Under the pieces are notes generated by a model, which saw only the letters and a list, made by a program, of their open reading frames with translations, made no database searches and was not told the DNA's origin. A stretch of DNA of 64,000 nucleotides from NCBI GenBank assembly GCA_035275265.1, contig DATENC010000017.1, forward strand, positions 124,001 to 188,000. Direction: 5' to 3'. Positions 36,920-45,541 of this stretch are shown piece after piece. The stretch is from JACQAP01 sp035275265 (GTDB lineage Bacteria; Pseudomonadota; Gammaproteobacteria; Burkholderiales; JACQAP01). Made by a program: the position numbers and the translations under genes. Within the stretch, counting starts at the first letter, position 1, and each line of letters begins with the position of its first letter.

Positions 36920-37900
36920 ATGGGGTCCAGGATCGGCATCACCATGGGCGACCCGTCGGGTATCGGGCCGGAAATCATCGTCAAGGCGCTTGCCGAGATG
37001 GATCCGCAGACGCGCGCGGCCTCCGCCGTAATCGGCAACATGGCCATCCTGCGGCGTGCTGACAAGCTGCTTGGCACCGGACTCAAGTATGTCGACGGTT
37101 TGGACGCGAAAAACGGCGAGGTGCCGGTCGCCAATGTACCGACCAAGGACCAGGACAAGATCCACGACGGCCAGGTCGGCGCGGCCGGCGGCGAGGCGGC
37201 TTACCGTTACGTCGAGGCTGCGGTCAGTTTGGCGCTGGACGGAAAGATCACGGTAATCGTGACCGCCCCGCTCAACAAGGCAGCCATGCATGCGGCGGGG
37301 CATCACTTCGATGGTCACACTGAACTGCTCGCGCACCTTACCGGGGCAAAATCCTCGTTCATGTTGCTTGCTGGAGAGAAGTTGAATGCCGTCCATGTCA
37401 CCACTCACACGTCACTCAAGAATGCCGCAGAAAAACCGACGATGGATCGCGTGGTCGCGACAATCCGCGCCGGGTATCAGCATTTCCGCGAGCTCGGGAT
37501 CGCCAACCCGCGCATCGCGGTGGCCGGGCTGAACCCGCATTGCGGGGAGGGCGGTATTTTCGGTCGTGAGGAGATCGACCGCATCCAGCCCGCGGTCGAA
37601 GCGGCAAGAAAGGAAGGCATCGACGTCAAGGGACCCATCTCCGGGGACACCGTGTTCTATCGCGCGCTCAAGGGTGAATTCGACCTGGTCGTGGCGCAGT
37701 ACCATGACCAGGGGCATATCCCGACCAAACTGATTGCCTTTGACACCACCGTGAACGTGAGTCTTGGCCTGCCGATCCGCCGCACTTCTGTAGACCATGG
37801 CACTGCTCACGATATCGCTTGGACCGGCAAGGCGAGCAACGTCAACATGAACGCCGCCATAGCCTACGCCCGCAAGATGGCCGACCGCGTCGCCGCCTGA
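36920..37900 (+). CDS. pdxA2: PdxA2-type 4-phospho-sugar-acid dehydrogenase
   Basis: A 326-residue PdxA-superfamily protein: GITMGDPSGIGPEI, HHFDGHTELLAHLTG with metal histidines, QYHDQGHIPTK and HGTAHDIAWTG. PdxA proper acts in vitamin B6 synthesis, but members adjacent to four-carbon acid sugar kinases (DUF1537) oxidise 4-phospho-D-threonate or D-erythronate and decarboxylate them to DHAP. The kinase is the next gene, so this second role is preferred. A ribosome site precedes the start (AACTACGAGGAACAC). Confidence 0.88.
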   Translation: MGSRIGITMGDPSGIGPEIIVKALAEMDPQTRAASAVIGNMAILRRADKLLGTGLKYVDGLDAKNGEVPVANVPTKDQDKIHDGQVGAAGGEAAYRYVEAAVSLALDGKITVIVTAPLNKAAMHAAGHHFDGHTELLAHLTGAKSSFMLLAGEKLNAVHVTTHTSLKNAAEKPTMDRVVATIRAGYQHFRELGIANPRIAVAGLNPHCGEGGIFGREEIDRIQPAVEAARKEGIDVKGPISGDTVFYRALKGEFDLVVAQYHDQGHIPTKLIAFDTTVNVSLGLPIRRTSVDHGTAHDIAWTGKASNVNMNAAIAYARKMADRVAA

Positions 37901-38002
37901 TCCGTCAGTCAAGAGCATTTGACCACTGGGCAGCATGGGAAAGTTAACAGTCTCGATACCGCTCGTGTTCGGCTTTTCCAGCAGCCCCGAAGTGAAAACT
38001 GA

Positions 38003-39229
38003 ATGACGGAAAACCCGAGAGTACTCGTCGTAGCGGACGACCTGACCGGAGCGATGGACAGCGCCGGCCCCTTCGCCGAGATCGGTGTCGAAACCTGGGT
38101 CGTGGCGGCACCGATGCAATGCGATCCGGCGATGATCGCCGGTGCACGCGTGGTTTCGGTCAATACCGACAGCCGTCATCTGCACGCGGTGCAGGCGGCA
38201 ACCCAGGTGCGAGAAATCGTGCGTCGCCTCGGTGCTGAGGCATTCGATATCGTCGTAAAGAAGATCGATTCCACGCTGCGCGGTAACGTGGCGTCCGAGA
38301 CCTTGGCATTGCTCGAAGCGAGCGGCCGCCGCAGCGCGGTCATCGCATCGGCATTTCCGGCGCAGGGGCGGATCGTGAAGAACGGCATCGTCCACGTCAA
38401 CGGCGTGCCGCTGGCAGAGACGGCTTTTGCCAGGGACGCGCTGTCGCCGCCACCGCTTGCGCCGCTGCAGCAGGTCTTTGCCGAGGCCGCACCGGGGTTT
38501 GGCGTTGCAATTGCCGGACCAGGAAATGATTTCAGCAGTGCTTCGAATATCCGGATCTGGATCGCTGACGGCGCCACTGACGCGGACCTTGCTGCAACGG
38601 TACGCGCGGTACAAGCCCAACTCGGTGATCTACTCCTAGCCGGTTCCGCGGGAATCACCAAACCGTTGGCGCGCGCATGCTTCGACAGGACAATATCGCG
38701 CGTGGCGCCCAAAAAACTCACCGGCACCATCGTTTTCGCAGTCGGTTCGCGTGCAGTGCAAAGCGCCGAGCAGATCGAATCGCTGATGCAGGAACCAGGC
38801 AGCCGGATGCTTCCCGCACCCAATGGACGGCTTTTGGAAAAGGAATTTCCCGCCGCGCGCAATTTGGTCCTGAAGGCCACGGCCGACGCCGCGGGTAAAG
38901 AAGGCGACTCGCAACGGGTGGCGGCCGACATGGCAAGGAATGCGATTGATGCCGCCCGGCGCACCCACGCGCAGGCACTGGTGGCGACAGGCGGCGATAC
39001 TGCGATCGCCGTCCTTACGGCGACCGGCAATCCGGCGTTACAGGTGCTTGGGGATCTGATGCCGGGAGTTCCATATGCGCGCATCCGTCTGGACGGCGCT
39101 CCGCTGTGGCTGGTGACCAAAGCCGGCGGATTTGGCGGGCGCGACACGTTTCGCGAGATCGCGCGTCGCTTGCGCGCCGAATTTACGACAGAAAAATCTG
39201 AAATTGCAGAGAGAAAGACGGGTGAATGA
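38003..39229 (+). CDS. four-carbon acid sugar kinase (DUF1537)
   Basis: A 408-residue kinase of the DtnK/OtnK type: VADDLTGAMDSAGPFA at the N-terminus, KKIDSTLRGN, and a C-terminal nucleotide-binding part with ALVATGGDTAIAVL and GGFGGRDTF. Family members phosphorylate D-threonate, D-erythronate or related acids at C4, giving the substrate of PdxA2. The pair lies inside an aromatic operon, which is unusual. Its substrate cannot be told from sequence. The gap to the upstream gene is 102 bases. Confidence 0.88.
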   Translation: MTENPRVLVVADDLTGAMDSAGPFAEIGVETWVVAAPMQCDPAMIAGARVVSVNTDSRHLHAVQAATQVREIVRRLGAEAFDIVVKKIDSTLRGNVASETLALLEASGRRSAVIASAFPAQGRIVKNGIVHVNGVPLAETAFARDALSPPPLAPLQQVFAEAAPGFGVAIAGPGNDFSSASNIRIWIADGATDADLAATVRAVQAQLGDLLLAGSAGITKPLARACFDRTISRVAPKKLTGTIVFAVGSRAVQSAEQIESLMQEPGSRMLPAPNGRLLEKEFPAARNLVLKATADAAGKEGDSQRVAADMARNAIDAARRTHAQALVATGGDTAIAVLTATGNPALQVLGDLMPGVPYARIRLDGAPLWLVTKAGGFGGRDTFREIARRLRAEFTTEKSEIAERKTGE

Positions 39230-39319
39230 TTTGAAACGCTCGAGGCAAAGTGTGTTTGCGACCAGACTCCACGTTTCTGTTTCCTCTCCGTACCATTACG
39301 GCCATAAATTGAATTCTGA

Positions 39320-40711
39320 ATGGCAAACGAAGCAATCAGGAGTTTTCTGAATCCCGCGAGCATTGCGGTGGTGGGCGCGGGCGAGCGGCCGACCAGTTCC
39401 GGTGGAGCGGTGCTGCGGAATCTGCTGGCGTCCGGCTACAAGGGGCGCATTGTTCCGATAAATCCGAAGGGCGGTGAAATACTCGGCCTCCCGGCCAAGA
39501 GTTCGCTGAAGGACCTCGACGAACCGGTGGACCTCGTCACTATCCTGTTGAAGCCGGACAGCATTCTCGACGTAGTCAGCGAAGCTGCGCAGACCGGGCA
39601 CCAAAGCATACTTGTGCTTCCGGGCGGCTTTGCCGAAGCGGGAGAAACCGGCCGCAAACGCGACGACGAACTTCGCAGGGTTGCCGCAGAGAAGGGTCTG
39701 ACCATCGGCGGCCCCAATTGCGCCGGCGTAATTAACCTGCTCGACCCCAAGGCGCCGTTTGCCGCGACCTTTTTCGCCGATATGCCCAGAGGCGGTGGCG
39801 TGGCGATGATTTCGCAATCGGGAGCGATCATCGAAGAAGCGATTGCGGCTAGCCACGCGCTCGGCATTCCTCTAGGGGCGGTCGTGTCGGTGGGCAACAG
39901 CATGCACCTCGGTGTCATCGAGTACCTGGACCATCTCGGTCGCGAAGATAAGTGCAAGGCGATCTTGCTCTATCTCGAATCCTTTGGCGACGCGGCGCGC
40001 TTTGCCCAGGTTGCGCGCGAAGTTGCGAAAACCAAACCGGTCGTGGCGCTCATCGGCGGGCGTACTGTATCCGGGCGGGAGGCGGCATTTCGCCATACCG
40101 GCTCGCGGCCCGCGGACGAACTGGCAATCGAGGATTTCTGCAACAACAACGGCATCGTCCGGGTAAAAACCTTGCGGCGACTGTTGCTTGCAGGCAAGGC
40201 GTTCGGCGCCTTTCCGCGGGGCATCGGCAGGCGCGTCCTGCTGCTCTCGAATTCCGGCGGCCCCGGCGTGCTCGCCGCCGATCAGGCGACGGACGAAGGC
40301 CTGACGTTGCCGGAACTACCGGCGGCAATGGTTGACAAACTGCGGGAATTTCTGCCGCCGGAAGCTTCGGTGGCGAATCCACTCGATCTCTTGGCTGACG
40401 CTAGGGAGGATAGGTTTTCGGCCACTCTTGCCGCCGCTCTCGAGTTCGGCCGTGGCGACTTCGACGCCGTCCTGATCATCCACGTGATTCCGTTCATGGT
40501 GGACGGCGGGGCGGTGGTGGATGCGCTGGCCGCCCTCTGCAAAGGGGCGAAGGTGCCGATCCTGCACTCGATGATGGGGACGTTGAAAAAAAAGGCCGAT
40601 TGGTTCGCGCTCATGGAACACGCGCGGGTGCCGGTGTTCAATGATTCGGAAGAGATGTGTATCGCCGCCGGCGCGCTCGCGCGACATCGCGACTTGAATG
40701 CGGTTCGGTGA
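39320..40711 (+). CDS. NDP-forming acyl-CoA synthetase-like, alpha half only
   Basis: A 463-residue protein with an N-terminal CoA-binding Rossmann domain (PASIAVVGAGERPTSSGG, GYKGRIVPINPKG) and two succinyl-CoA-ligase-like domains (SQSGAIIEEAI, LLSNSGGPGVLAADQ). The probable phospho-His is in AAFRHTGS, where relatives have SHTG. The ATP-grasp beta part is absent from the gene and from the neighbourhood. It could pair with a beta subunit elsewhere, or transfer CoA by another mechanism. It is the only CoA-activating candidate in the operon. Confidence 0.85.
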   Translation: MANEAIRSFLNPASIAVVGAGERPTSSGGAVLRNLLASGYKGRIVPINPKGGEILGLPAKSSLKDLDEPVDLVTILLKPDSILDVVSEAAQTGHQSILVLPGGFAEAGETGRKRDDELRRVAAEKGLTIGGPNCAGVINLLDPKAPFAATFFADMPRGGGVAMISQSGAIIEEAIAASHALGIPLGAVVSVGNSMHLGVIEYLDHLGREDKCKAILLYLESFGDAARFAQVAREVAKTKPVVALIGGRTVSGREAAFRHTGSRPADELAIEDFCNNNGIVRVKTLRRLLLAGKAFGAFPRGIGRRVLLLSNSGGPGVLAADQATDEGLTLPELPAAMVDKLREFLPPEASVANPLDLLADAREDRFSATLAAALEFGRGDFDAVLIIHVIPFMVDGGAVVDALAALCKGAKVPILHSMMGTLKKKADWFALMEHARVPVFNDSEEMCIAAGALARHRDLNAVR

Positions 40712-40756
40712 CAAAAGCAGACAATCGGCGCCGCAACGCAACTGTAAGGGGCAGGT

Positions 40757-41395
40757 ATGAAACTCTACGGATACTTCAGGAGCTCGGCGTCCTACCGTGT
40801 GCGCATCGCGCTTAACATGAAGGGACTCGACTACGATCAGGTGAGCGTGCATCTGGCCAAGGGCAAGCAATACGATCCGGAGTTCGCAGCGATCAGTCCG
40901 CAGAACCTGGTGCCGGTGCTGGAGCACGACGGCCAGTTGTTGTACCAATCCCTGGCGATCATCCAGTACCTGGAAGAGAAGGTTCCCGAGCCGCGATTGT
41001 TGCCGAAGGATTCTCCGGGCCGGAACCGCGTGCGGTCGCTGGCACTGATCAGTGCCTGCGAGATTCATCCGCTCAACAACGTACGTGTGCTCAACTATCT
41101 CACGGGAACTCTGAAGCTGACGGATGCGCAAAAGAATGCCTGGTACCACCATTGGGTGACCGTTGGGTTTACCGCGTTGGAGCAACGTCTGGCCGACGAA
41201 AAAGAAACCGGACGCTACTGTCACGGGGACGAACCGGGCTTCGCCGATATTTCGCTCGTGCCGCAGGTTGCAAACGCCAATCGCTTCAAGGTGGACCTTG
41301 CACCGTTTCCGACGATTATGCGCATCAACGACGAGTGCCTTAAGCTCGAATCTTTCAGGAGGGCCATGCCGTCGAATCAACCCGACGCGGAATAA
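40757..41395 (+). CDS. nagL: maleylpyruvate/maleylacetoacetate isomerase (zeta GST)
   Basis: A 212-residue zeta-class glutathione transferase. The N-terminal motif FRSSASYRVRIALNMKGL contains the catalytic Ser, and PQNLVPVLEHDG holds the cis-Pro. It performs glutathione-dependent cis-trans isomerisation of maleylpyruvate (gentisate route) or maleylacetoacetate (homogentisate route). With the dioxygenase and hydrolase in the same run, maleylpyruvate is the likely substrate. It closes the ten-gene block; a 6-bp hairpin follows at 41402. Confidence 0.93.
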   Translation: MKLYGYFRSSASYRVRIALNMKGLDYDQVSVHLAKGKQYDPEFAAISPQNLVPVLEHDGQLLYQSLAIIQYLEEKVPEPRLLPKDSPGRNRVRSLALISACEIHPLNNVRVLNYLTGTLKLTDAQKNAWYHHWVTVGFTALEQRLADEKETGRYCHGDEPGFADISLVPQVANANRFKVDLAPFPTIMRINDECLKLESFRRAMPSNQPDAE

Positions 41396-41401
41396 CGAAG
41401 G

Positions 41402-41417
41402 CCGGTCACCCGACCGG
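41402..41417 (+). terminator. hairpin after the aromatic operon
   Basis: CCGGTC-ACCC-GACCGG is a perfect 6-bp hairpin seven bases after the isomerase stop. There is no T run after it, so it is a weak terminator at best. Two direct copies of CGCAAAGG follow at 41431-41447. Confidence 0.4.
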
Positions 41418-41579
41418 TGATAGGAGTTGACGCAAAGGGCGCAAAGGACGGCGATGCAAAGTGGTTGCTCGCAAGGATCGGGAGCCGTCAGAGCGAAGGG
41501 TCCCAACAACACAACGCGTGGTAGCGATGGGTGCGTGTGCTATTCTCGGACGCACAGCGAGTTGAGAAAAGGTGAGCGG

Positions 41580-42002
41580 ATGAAGACGTTCCATTGCGTT
41601 GCGGCGGGCTTGCTGATTGCGCTGGGCGCGTTGACGCTGCATGCGGATGAAGTCGAGCCACCGAAGGTGCACAAGCAAGGGGGCAGCAGTTATGTGAGCG
41701 GGGGAGTGGATGAGCCACAGCGCAAGGCTATGGTCAAAGTCGCTCCCAAATATCCGATCCAGTTGATCTTCGAGGTCCACGGGGAAGTGGACGGCGTTTC
41801 CGGTGTGAAGGTCACGCTGCGCGACGTCAAAGGGGAGGCGATCCTGGAAGCCGTGTCCGAAGGCCCTTACTTCTACATCAATCCGCCGGCTGGTGGACGC
41901 TACACCATCGAGGCCGAGTTCGACGGCGAGAGACAGAGCATGACCAAGGATTTGGTCGGCCGCCGTTACCTGATCCTCGATTTCAAGTTTGCCGCCGGGT
42001 AA
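41580..42002 (+). CDS. secreted carboxypeptidase-regulatory-like protein
   Basis: A 140-residue protein. The start at 41580 follows AAAAGGTGAGCGG and opens a signal peptide (CVAAGLLIALGALTLHA). The mature part has a beta-sandwich pattern (GVKVTLRDVKGEAILEAVSEGPYFYINPPAGGRYTIEAEF) found in carboxypeptidase regulatory or transthyretin-like domains. It ends 3 bases before the next gene, and both form an operon with a third gene. Confidence 0.7.
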   Translation: MKTFHCVAAGLLIALGALTLHADEVEPPKVHKQGGSSYVSGGVDEPQRKAMVKVAPKYPIQLIFEVHGEVDGVSGVKVTLRDVKGEAILEAVSEGPYFYINPPAGGRYTIEAEFDGERQSMTKDLVGRRYLILDFKFAAG

Positions 42003-42005
42003 CAC

Positions 42006-42341
42006 GTGGCCTTCGAAGCGCTAGCCAAGCCGGTCATCGACGCGCTGATGAAAGCGCTGGATCGGGCCAAGGATGCGCATCTGAAAGACAATGCACGCAA
42101 AGCAATCGCCGAAGCGATCAGCGAGTTGATCCGCATTCACCCGGATGTGGGCAAGGCGGAGGCCCGAATCGCGATCGCAAGGGCGGCGGGTATCCTCGAT
42201 CAGGACCTGTTTACTGCCGAACGTATGCTCAAAAAAGTAAAAAAAGCTGCCAGGAAGTCGGCGCAACCGCGCAAGCGGAAAAAACCCGCTGCGCGCCGGG
42301 TCGTCAAACGTGCGAAACACACGCGAGGAGGGCGGAATTGA
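42006..42341 (+). CDS. small basic-tailed helical protein
   Basis: A 111-residue frame from GTG, mostly helical, with a leading amphipathic part (FEALAKPVIDALMKALDRAKDA) and a highly basic end (KKVKKAARKSAQPRKRKKPAARRVVKRAKH) that suggests nucleic-acid binding. It overlaps the next gene by 4 bp and follows the previous one by 3 bp. No family is recognised. Confidence 0.6.
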   Translation: MAFEALAKPVIDALMKALDRAKDAHLKDNARKAIAEAISELIRIHPDVGKAEARIAIARAAGILDQDLFTAERMLKKVKKAARKSAQPRKRKKPAARRVVKRAKHTRGGRN

Positions 42342-43171
42342 TCGTCAAATCGATGCAGTCGCGACGCAGTTTTCTGGCCTTGGCAGCGGTTAGTCCGCTA
42401 CTGGCGATTTCCCGCGTACGTGCGCAGGCACCGGCTATGATTTCCCGGCCAGGCAGCGGTTACCGTTTCCTGCCTGGCGGTCCGGTATTCGCGGGCGGCG
42501 CAGTCGCGGAAACGGGGTATGAAGTAGTGCATGCGGTGCTCGCCCGCTGGTTGCCGCTGAAACAGGGCTATGCGCTGGTGGAAGGCCACCTCAAGTCGCT
42601 GGGCCGGCCAATGCAGGCGCTGTGCTGTTTGCAATTGCGGTTGCCGCGGCAATTGAGTTCAGAGGAATTTTCCGAGTTCAACGCGCCCTACGTGGCGCGG
42701 CTGAATACCTGGGATCTGCTTTATCAGGGAATGAATCCGATCTCGCGCACCAATGTCTCGCCGGCATTGAACGCACCCCAGGAGCCGTCACTCCATGCTT
42801 TCTCCTACACGGTGGCTTCGGATCGAAACGTTGGCACATTCACAATGTCGGGAATGACTGAACGCGGACCGGGCACCAGTATTATCGCGCTGGGCGACGT
42901 TTCTCCGGTGGGAATGCAAACCAAGCTTGTGCATGTGATGTCGGCGGTGACGAGAAGGCTCGCGGAGCTTGGGTTCGATTGGCACGACACGACCCATGTG
43001 GAGTTGTACGCTGTGGAAGAGATCCCGGGAGCAATGGCCGCGCTGGCTGCGAAAGCCACCGGGGCGATACCGCATGGCGTGCGCTGGCACTACGGGCGGC
43101 CGCCGGTGATCGGGCTCGAACTGGAACTGGAAGCGCGCGCCGTAGCGCGCGAAGTCGTCGTTGGTGTTTAA
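42338..43171 (+). CDS. Tat-exported protein, possibly RidA-like
   Basis: A 277-residue protein. The ATG at 42353 may be the true start, since the TTG at 42338 overlaps the previous gene and has no good ribosome site. The twin-arginine signal SRRSFLALAAVSPLLA directs export of a folded protein. The C-terminal part (GDVSPVGMQTKLVHVMSAVTRRLAELG, THVELYAVEEI) resembles the YjgF/RidA fold that deaminates enamines. I am not certain of this, and a Tat-exported RidA protein would be unusual. Confidence 0.6.
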   Translation: MIVKSMQSRRSFLALAAVSPLLAISRVRAQAPAMISRPGSGYRFLPGGPVFAGGAVAETGYEVVHAVLARWLPLKQGYALVEGHLKSLGRPMQALCCLQLRLPRQLSSEEFSEFNAPYVARLNTWDLLYQGMNPISRTNVSPALNAPQEPSLHAFSYTVASDRNVGTFTMSGMTERGPGTSIIALGDVSPVGMQTKLVHVMSAVTRRLAELGFDWHDTTHVELYAVEEIPGAMAALAAKATGAIPHGVRWHYGRPPVIGLELELEARAVAREVVVGV

Positions 43172-43316
43172 CCTGCCGTAACGGATTTACCCTAAAATCA
43201 GCACGTTCAGGTCGCCGCGCAAGCAGTTTGCAGGCGTAATTCCGGCCCTCCGGTGAATCCAGCGTTCCTGCGCCCGGGACCCTTGGGCTCCGCTCCTAAT
43301 TTGTTAAGGAATCATT

Positions 43317-43619
43317 ATGAAACAACGATTTGTAATCAGGATGCTGGCCCTGCTCCTGGCTGGCATATATAGCGGTCCGAGTCTTGCCGACGGGGCCACG
43401 AACGCGCGTGAGCGCTTCTTCCTCAAACGCCAGAACTGCGCATGGACCGACGAGATGGGCAAGTTCATCTTCGAGTGCGTGAAGAAGAACGACGGCTTCA
43501 ACGCCCACTGGTGCCACAACGAGGCTCTCGATCAGTTTTGCCCGGCCGATGAGAGTGCCGCGGTTGATGCAAAAGCTGCAGCCAAGGCCAAAGACGCCGA
43601 ACAGGCGGTGGTGCGTTAG
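43317..43619 (+). CDS. small secreted cysteine-containing protein
   Basis: A 100-residue protein with a signal peptide (FVIRMLALLLAGIYSGPSLA). The mature part has four Cys (QNCAWTDE, FECVKKN, HWCHNE, QFCPADE), likely two disulfides, and an Ala/Lys-rich end. I do not know the family. It is monocistronic, and a bidirectional terminator follows at 43676. Confidence 0.7.
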   Translation: MKQRFVIRMLALLLAGIYSGPSLADGATNARERFFLKRQNCAWTDEMGKFIFECVKKNDGFNAHWCHNEALDQFCPADESAAVDAKAAAKAKDAEQAVVR

Positions 43620-43675
43620 GAAAGGAGAATACTGCCACCTGCCTGCCGGAAGGGACCAAGGGCTCCATCAAACCG

Positions 43676-43703
43676 AAAAAGGCCGCGATCATCGCGGCCT
43701 TTT
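43676..43703. terminator. bidirectional intrinsic terminator
   Basis: GGCCGCGAT-C-ATCGCGGCC is a perfect 9-bp stem with A5 before and T4 after it, between convergent genes. It can stop transcription from both sides. Confidence 0.9.
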
Positions 43704-44297
43704 CTACATCCGGTATAGCAGTGCGCGAATTTCTTCTGGCTTGGGCAGTGTTTTGGCGGACAAGCGCAGGTAGCGGATGCCGAGCGAGCGCAGATAGTCG
43801 ACTTTAAGCGTATCCGTTGCGCGCCCGTCGGGACCGATTACGTCGATGGCCGCCACCGGGGACATTTCCGCATTGCAGACCAGCAGGTCGATGCTTGCCC
43901 GTGCAAGCGCTGCTTCACTGACCCCTGTTGTCGAAAGAGTGGCCAGCTGCACGTGGGCAAATATGTGGTGATCCTTAAGACCGGCCTTGCAAATCAAAAA
44001 CGCCAGCTTTGCCGCGCCGCTGAGAAAATGGTCTCGCCTGATCGGCACAGTTACCGCGGGGGCAGCCGTTGCGGCCGCCACCGTCGGGGCAGGTGCCGCT
44101 GCACCCACGACTGCGACTTTGCCTTGGCGGTAGGCGGTGACGAACTCTTCCAGCGAGTTGTCGGGCCCGCCTCGCGATTTCTTCGCGAACGGTGAATCCG
44201 GGCTGTCGCTCGGGACGATACTCTCGCGCATCTTGTACCAAAAGTACACTGCGATGCCAACGGTCACAAGTGCCGCCAGAATGCCGAAATAGACCAT
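43704..44297 (-). CDS. membrane-anchored DUF2726 protein
   Basis: A 197-residue protein with an N-terminal helix (MVYFGILAALVTVGIAVYFWYKM), an Ala/Pro-rich linker and a C-terminal DUF2726 domain (HIFAHVQLATLSTTG, SIDLLVCNAEMSPVAAIDVIGPDGRA, RYLRLSAKTLP). This fold has been compared with restriction-endonuclease-like domains, but the usual acidic residues look degraded here. It starts 3 bases after the metallopeptidase gene ends, so the two are coupled. Confidence 0.75.
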   Translation of the reverse strand: MVYFGILAALVTVGIAVYFWYKMRESIVPSDSPDSPFAKKSRGGPDNSLEEFVTAYRQGKVAVVGAAAPAPTVAAATAAPAVTVPIRRDHFLSGAAKLAFLICKAGLKDHHIFAHVQLATLSTTGVSEAALARASIDLLVCNAEMSPVAAIDVIGPDGRATDTLKVDYLRSLGIRYLRLSAKTLPKPEEIRALLYRM

Positions 44298-44300
44298 CGC

Positions 44301-44819
44301 TTAGGGTACCTTGCCGGGCTCGCCCGCCGGCGGTGCAAGTTGGTGCAGCAGGCTGGACTCGCGGCTGTAGAAGCCCTGTGTGTGGAAAGTCTCGGAAAAC
44401 CTGTAAAGCTCATAGTCGAAGTGATGGCAGAGTTCGTGCAGAAGTGTGCGCAGGAAGCTCTTGTACGCGACCACGCGCTTGTGCTTCGCCGTGCGCATCC
44501 ATAGCTGGATTTTCGCGGCCTTGCCGTCTTCTTCAGGAAGATACAATCCGTGCAGTTCTCCCCAGTCGTCGCTCGGTCGCACCGTCAGCACCTGAATGCG
44601 CAGCGGCGGCACTTCGAGCTGTGCGATGATGCCGTCGGCGATCTGCTGTGAAAGTGATTGCACCGCGCCGCGGTCCTCGGATTTCAGCGCGCCGACAAGC
44701 GATTGCGCGGCCAGGCGCAACGGCTGCGGATCCGGCAGCCGGATCGCGATGATCGCGTCGCTCTGCCGGTAGATGCTCTGCTTTTTCGCAGAGAGACGGT
44801 TGTAATAATCAAAAACCAA
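44301..44819 (-). CDS. putative HExxH metallopeptidase-like protein
   Basis: A 172-residue cytoplasmic protein. LLHELCHHFDYELY contains the zincin motif HExxH. There is no signal peptide or membrane segment. Short proteins of this kind with the motif near residue 130 occur in many bacteria and lack a known substrate. The gene lies 5 bases after the RraA-like gene and 3 bases before the DUF2726 gene, so all three are cotranscribed. Confidence 0.7.
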   Translation of the reverse strand: MVFDYYNRLSAKKQSIYRQSDAIIAIRLPDPQPLRLAAQSLVGALKSEDRGAVQSLSQQIADGIIAQLEVPPLRIQVLTVRPSDDWGELHGLYLPEEDGKAAKIQLWMRTAKHKRVVAYKSFLRTLLHELCHHFDYELYRFSETFHTQGFYSRESSLLHQLAPPAGEPGKVP

Positions 44820-44824
44820 GTGTT

Positions 44825-45508
44825 CTAGTCAATGTAGCGAACACGGCTGCCGATAGCGGCAGGATCCCAGAACTTGAGCTTCTCGCCGCTTTTCACCCTG
44901 GCTTCGGCTTCAGCCTCCTTCTTCTTCACCACCTCGAGTTGCGTCGCGACTTGTTCCGCCACCGCCAAGGGTACGGCTACCACGCCGTCGCGGTCGCCGA
45001 CGATGATGTCCCCGGGCCCGATCGCAACGCCGCCGCAGGTCACGCCCATGTTGACTTCTCCCGGGCCGTGCTTGAACGCCGAATTCGGCTTGATGCCGCG
45101 CGTGAATACCGGGATGCCGACCTTTAGCAACCCAGCTACGTCGCGGACAAGACCATCGCACACGATCGCTGCCACGCCGATTTTCTTTGCCCAGAAGGCC
45201 CACAGATCTCCAATGGTTGCCGCAGTATCGTCGCCGCTGGTCGCGATCACGATGACGTCCCCTTTCTTCGCGAAATCGAGTATCGCCATCGCTGCCAGGT
45301 TGTCCATCGGCCCGCAGAAAGCAGTGATCGCGGGCCCGTGGAACGTCATCGCCGGCATGAGCGGCTTGATATCGAAATTCAGGCAACCCTTGCCGTTGTA
45401 GGCATCGGTTACGAAACCGGTGGGCATGCCGTCGAACGACTTCAGCACTGCTTTCGCCGGCCGCTCGATGTTTTGCCGGATGGTTAGCATGACTGGCTCG
45501 CCGATCAT
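44825..45508 (-). CDS. RraA-family aldolase
   Basis: A 227-residue protein of the RraA/4-hydroxy-4-methyl-2-oxoglutarate aldolase fold. Motifs are GDDTAATIGDLWAFWAKKIGVAAIVCDGLVRD and GDIIVGDRDGVVAVP; Asp and Arg in DGLVRD and the final GDRDGV match the HMG/CHA aldolase active site. Enzymes of this class cleave protocatechuate- and gallate-derived 4-carboxy-4-hydroxy-2-oxoadipate, but the family also regulates RNase E. There is no aromatic cluster on this strand, so function is open. The start follows CAGGAG. Confidence 0.85.
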   Translation of the reverse strand: MIGEPVMLTIRQNIERPAKAVLKSFDGMPTGFVTDAYNGKGCLNFDIKPLMPAMTFHGPAITAFCGPMDNLAAMAILDFAKKGDVIVIATSGDDTAATIGDLWAFWAKKIGVAAIVCDGLVRDVAGLLKVGIPVFTRGIKPNSAFKHGPGEVNMGVTCGGVAIGPGDIIVGDRDGVVAVPLAVAEQVATQLEVVKKKEAEAEARVKSGEKLKFWDPAAIGSRVRYID

Positions 45509-45541
45509 TTTCGTTGGTCTCCTGTTGATTCCTTGCGCGGG

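Noticed and set aside
36920..37900. PdxA in vitamin B6 synthesis
   Set aside because: Adjacency to a DUF1537 kinase argues for the catabolic PdxA2 role; not certain.
40316..41512. 398-codon antisense frame over the isomerase
   Set aside because: The sense strand encodes an obvious zeta GST.
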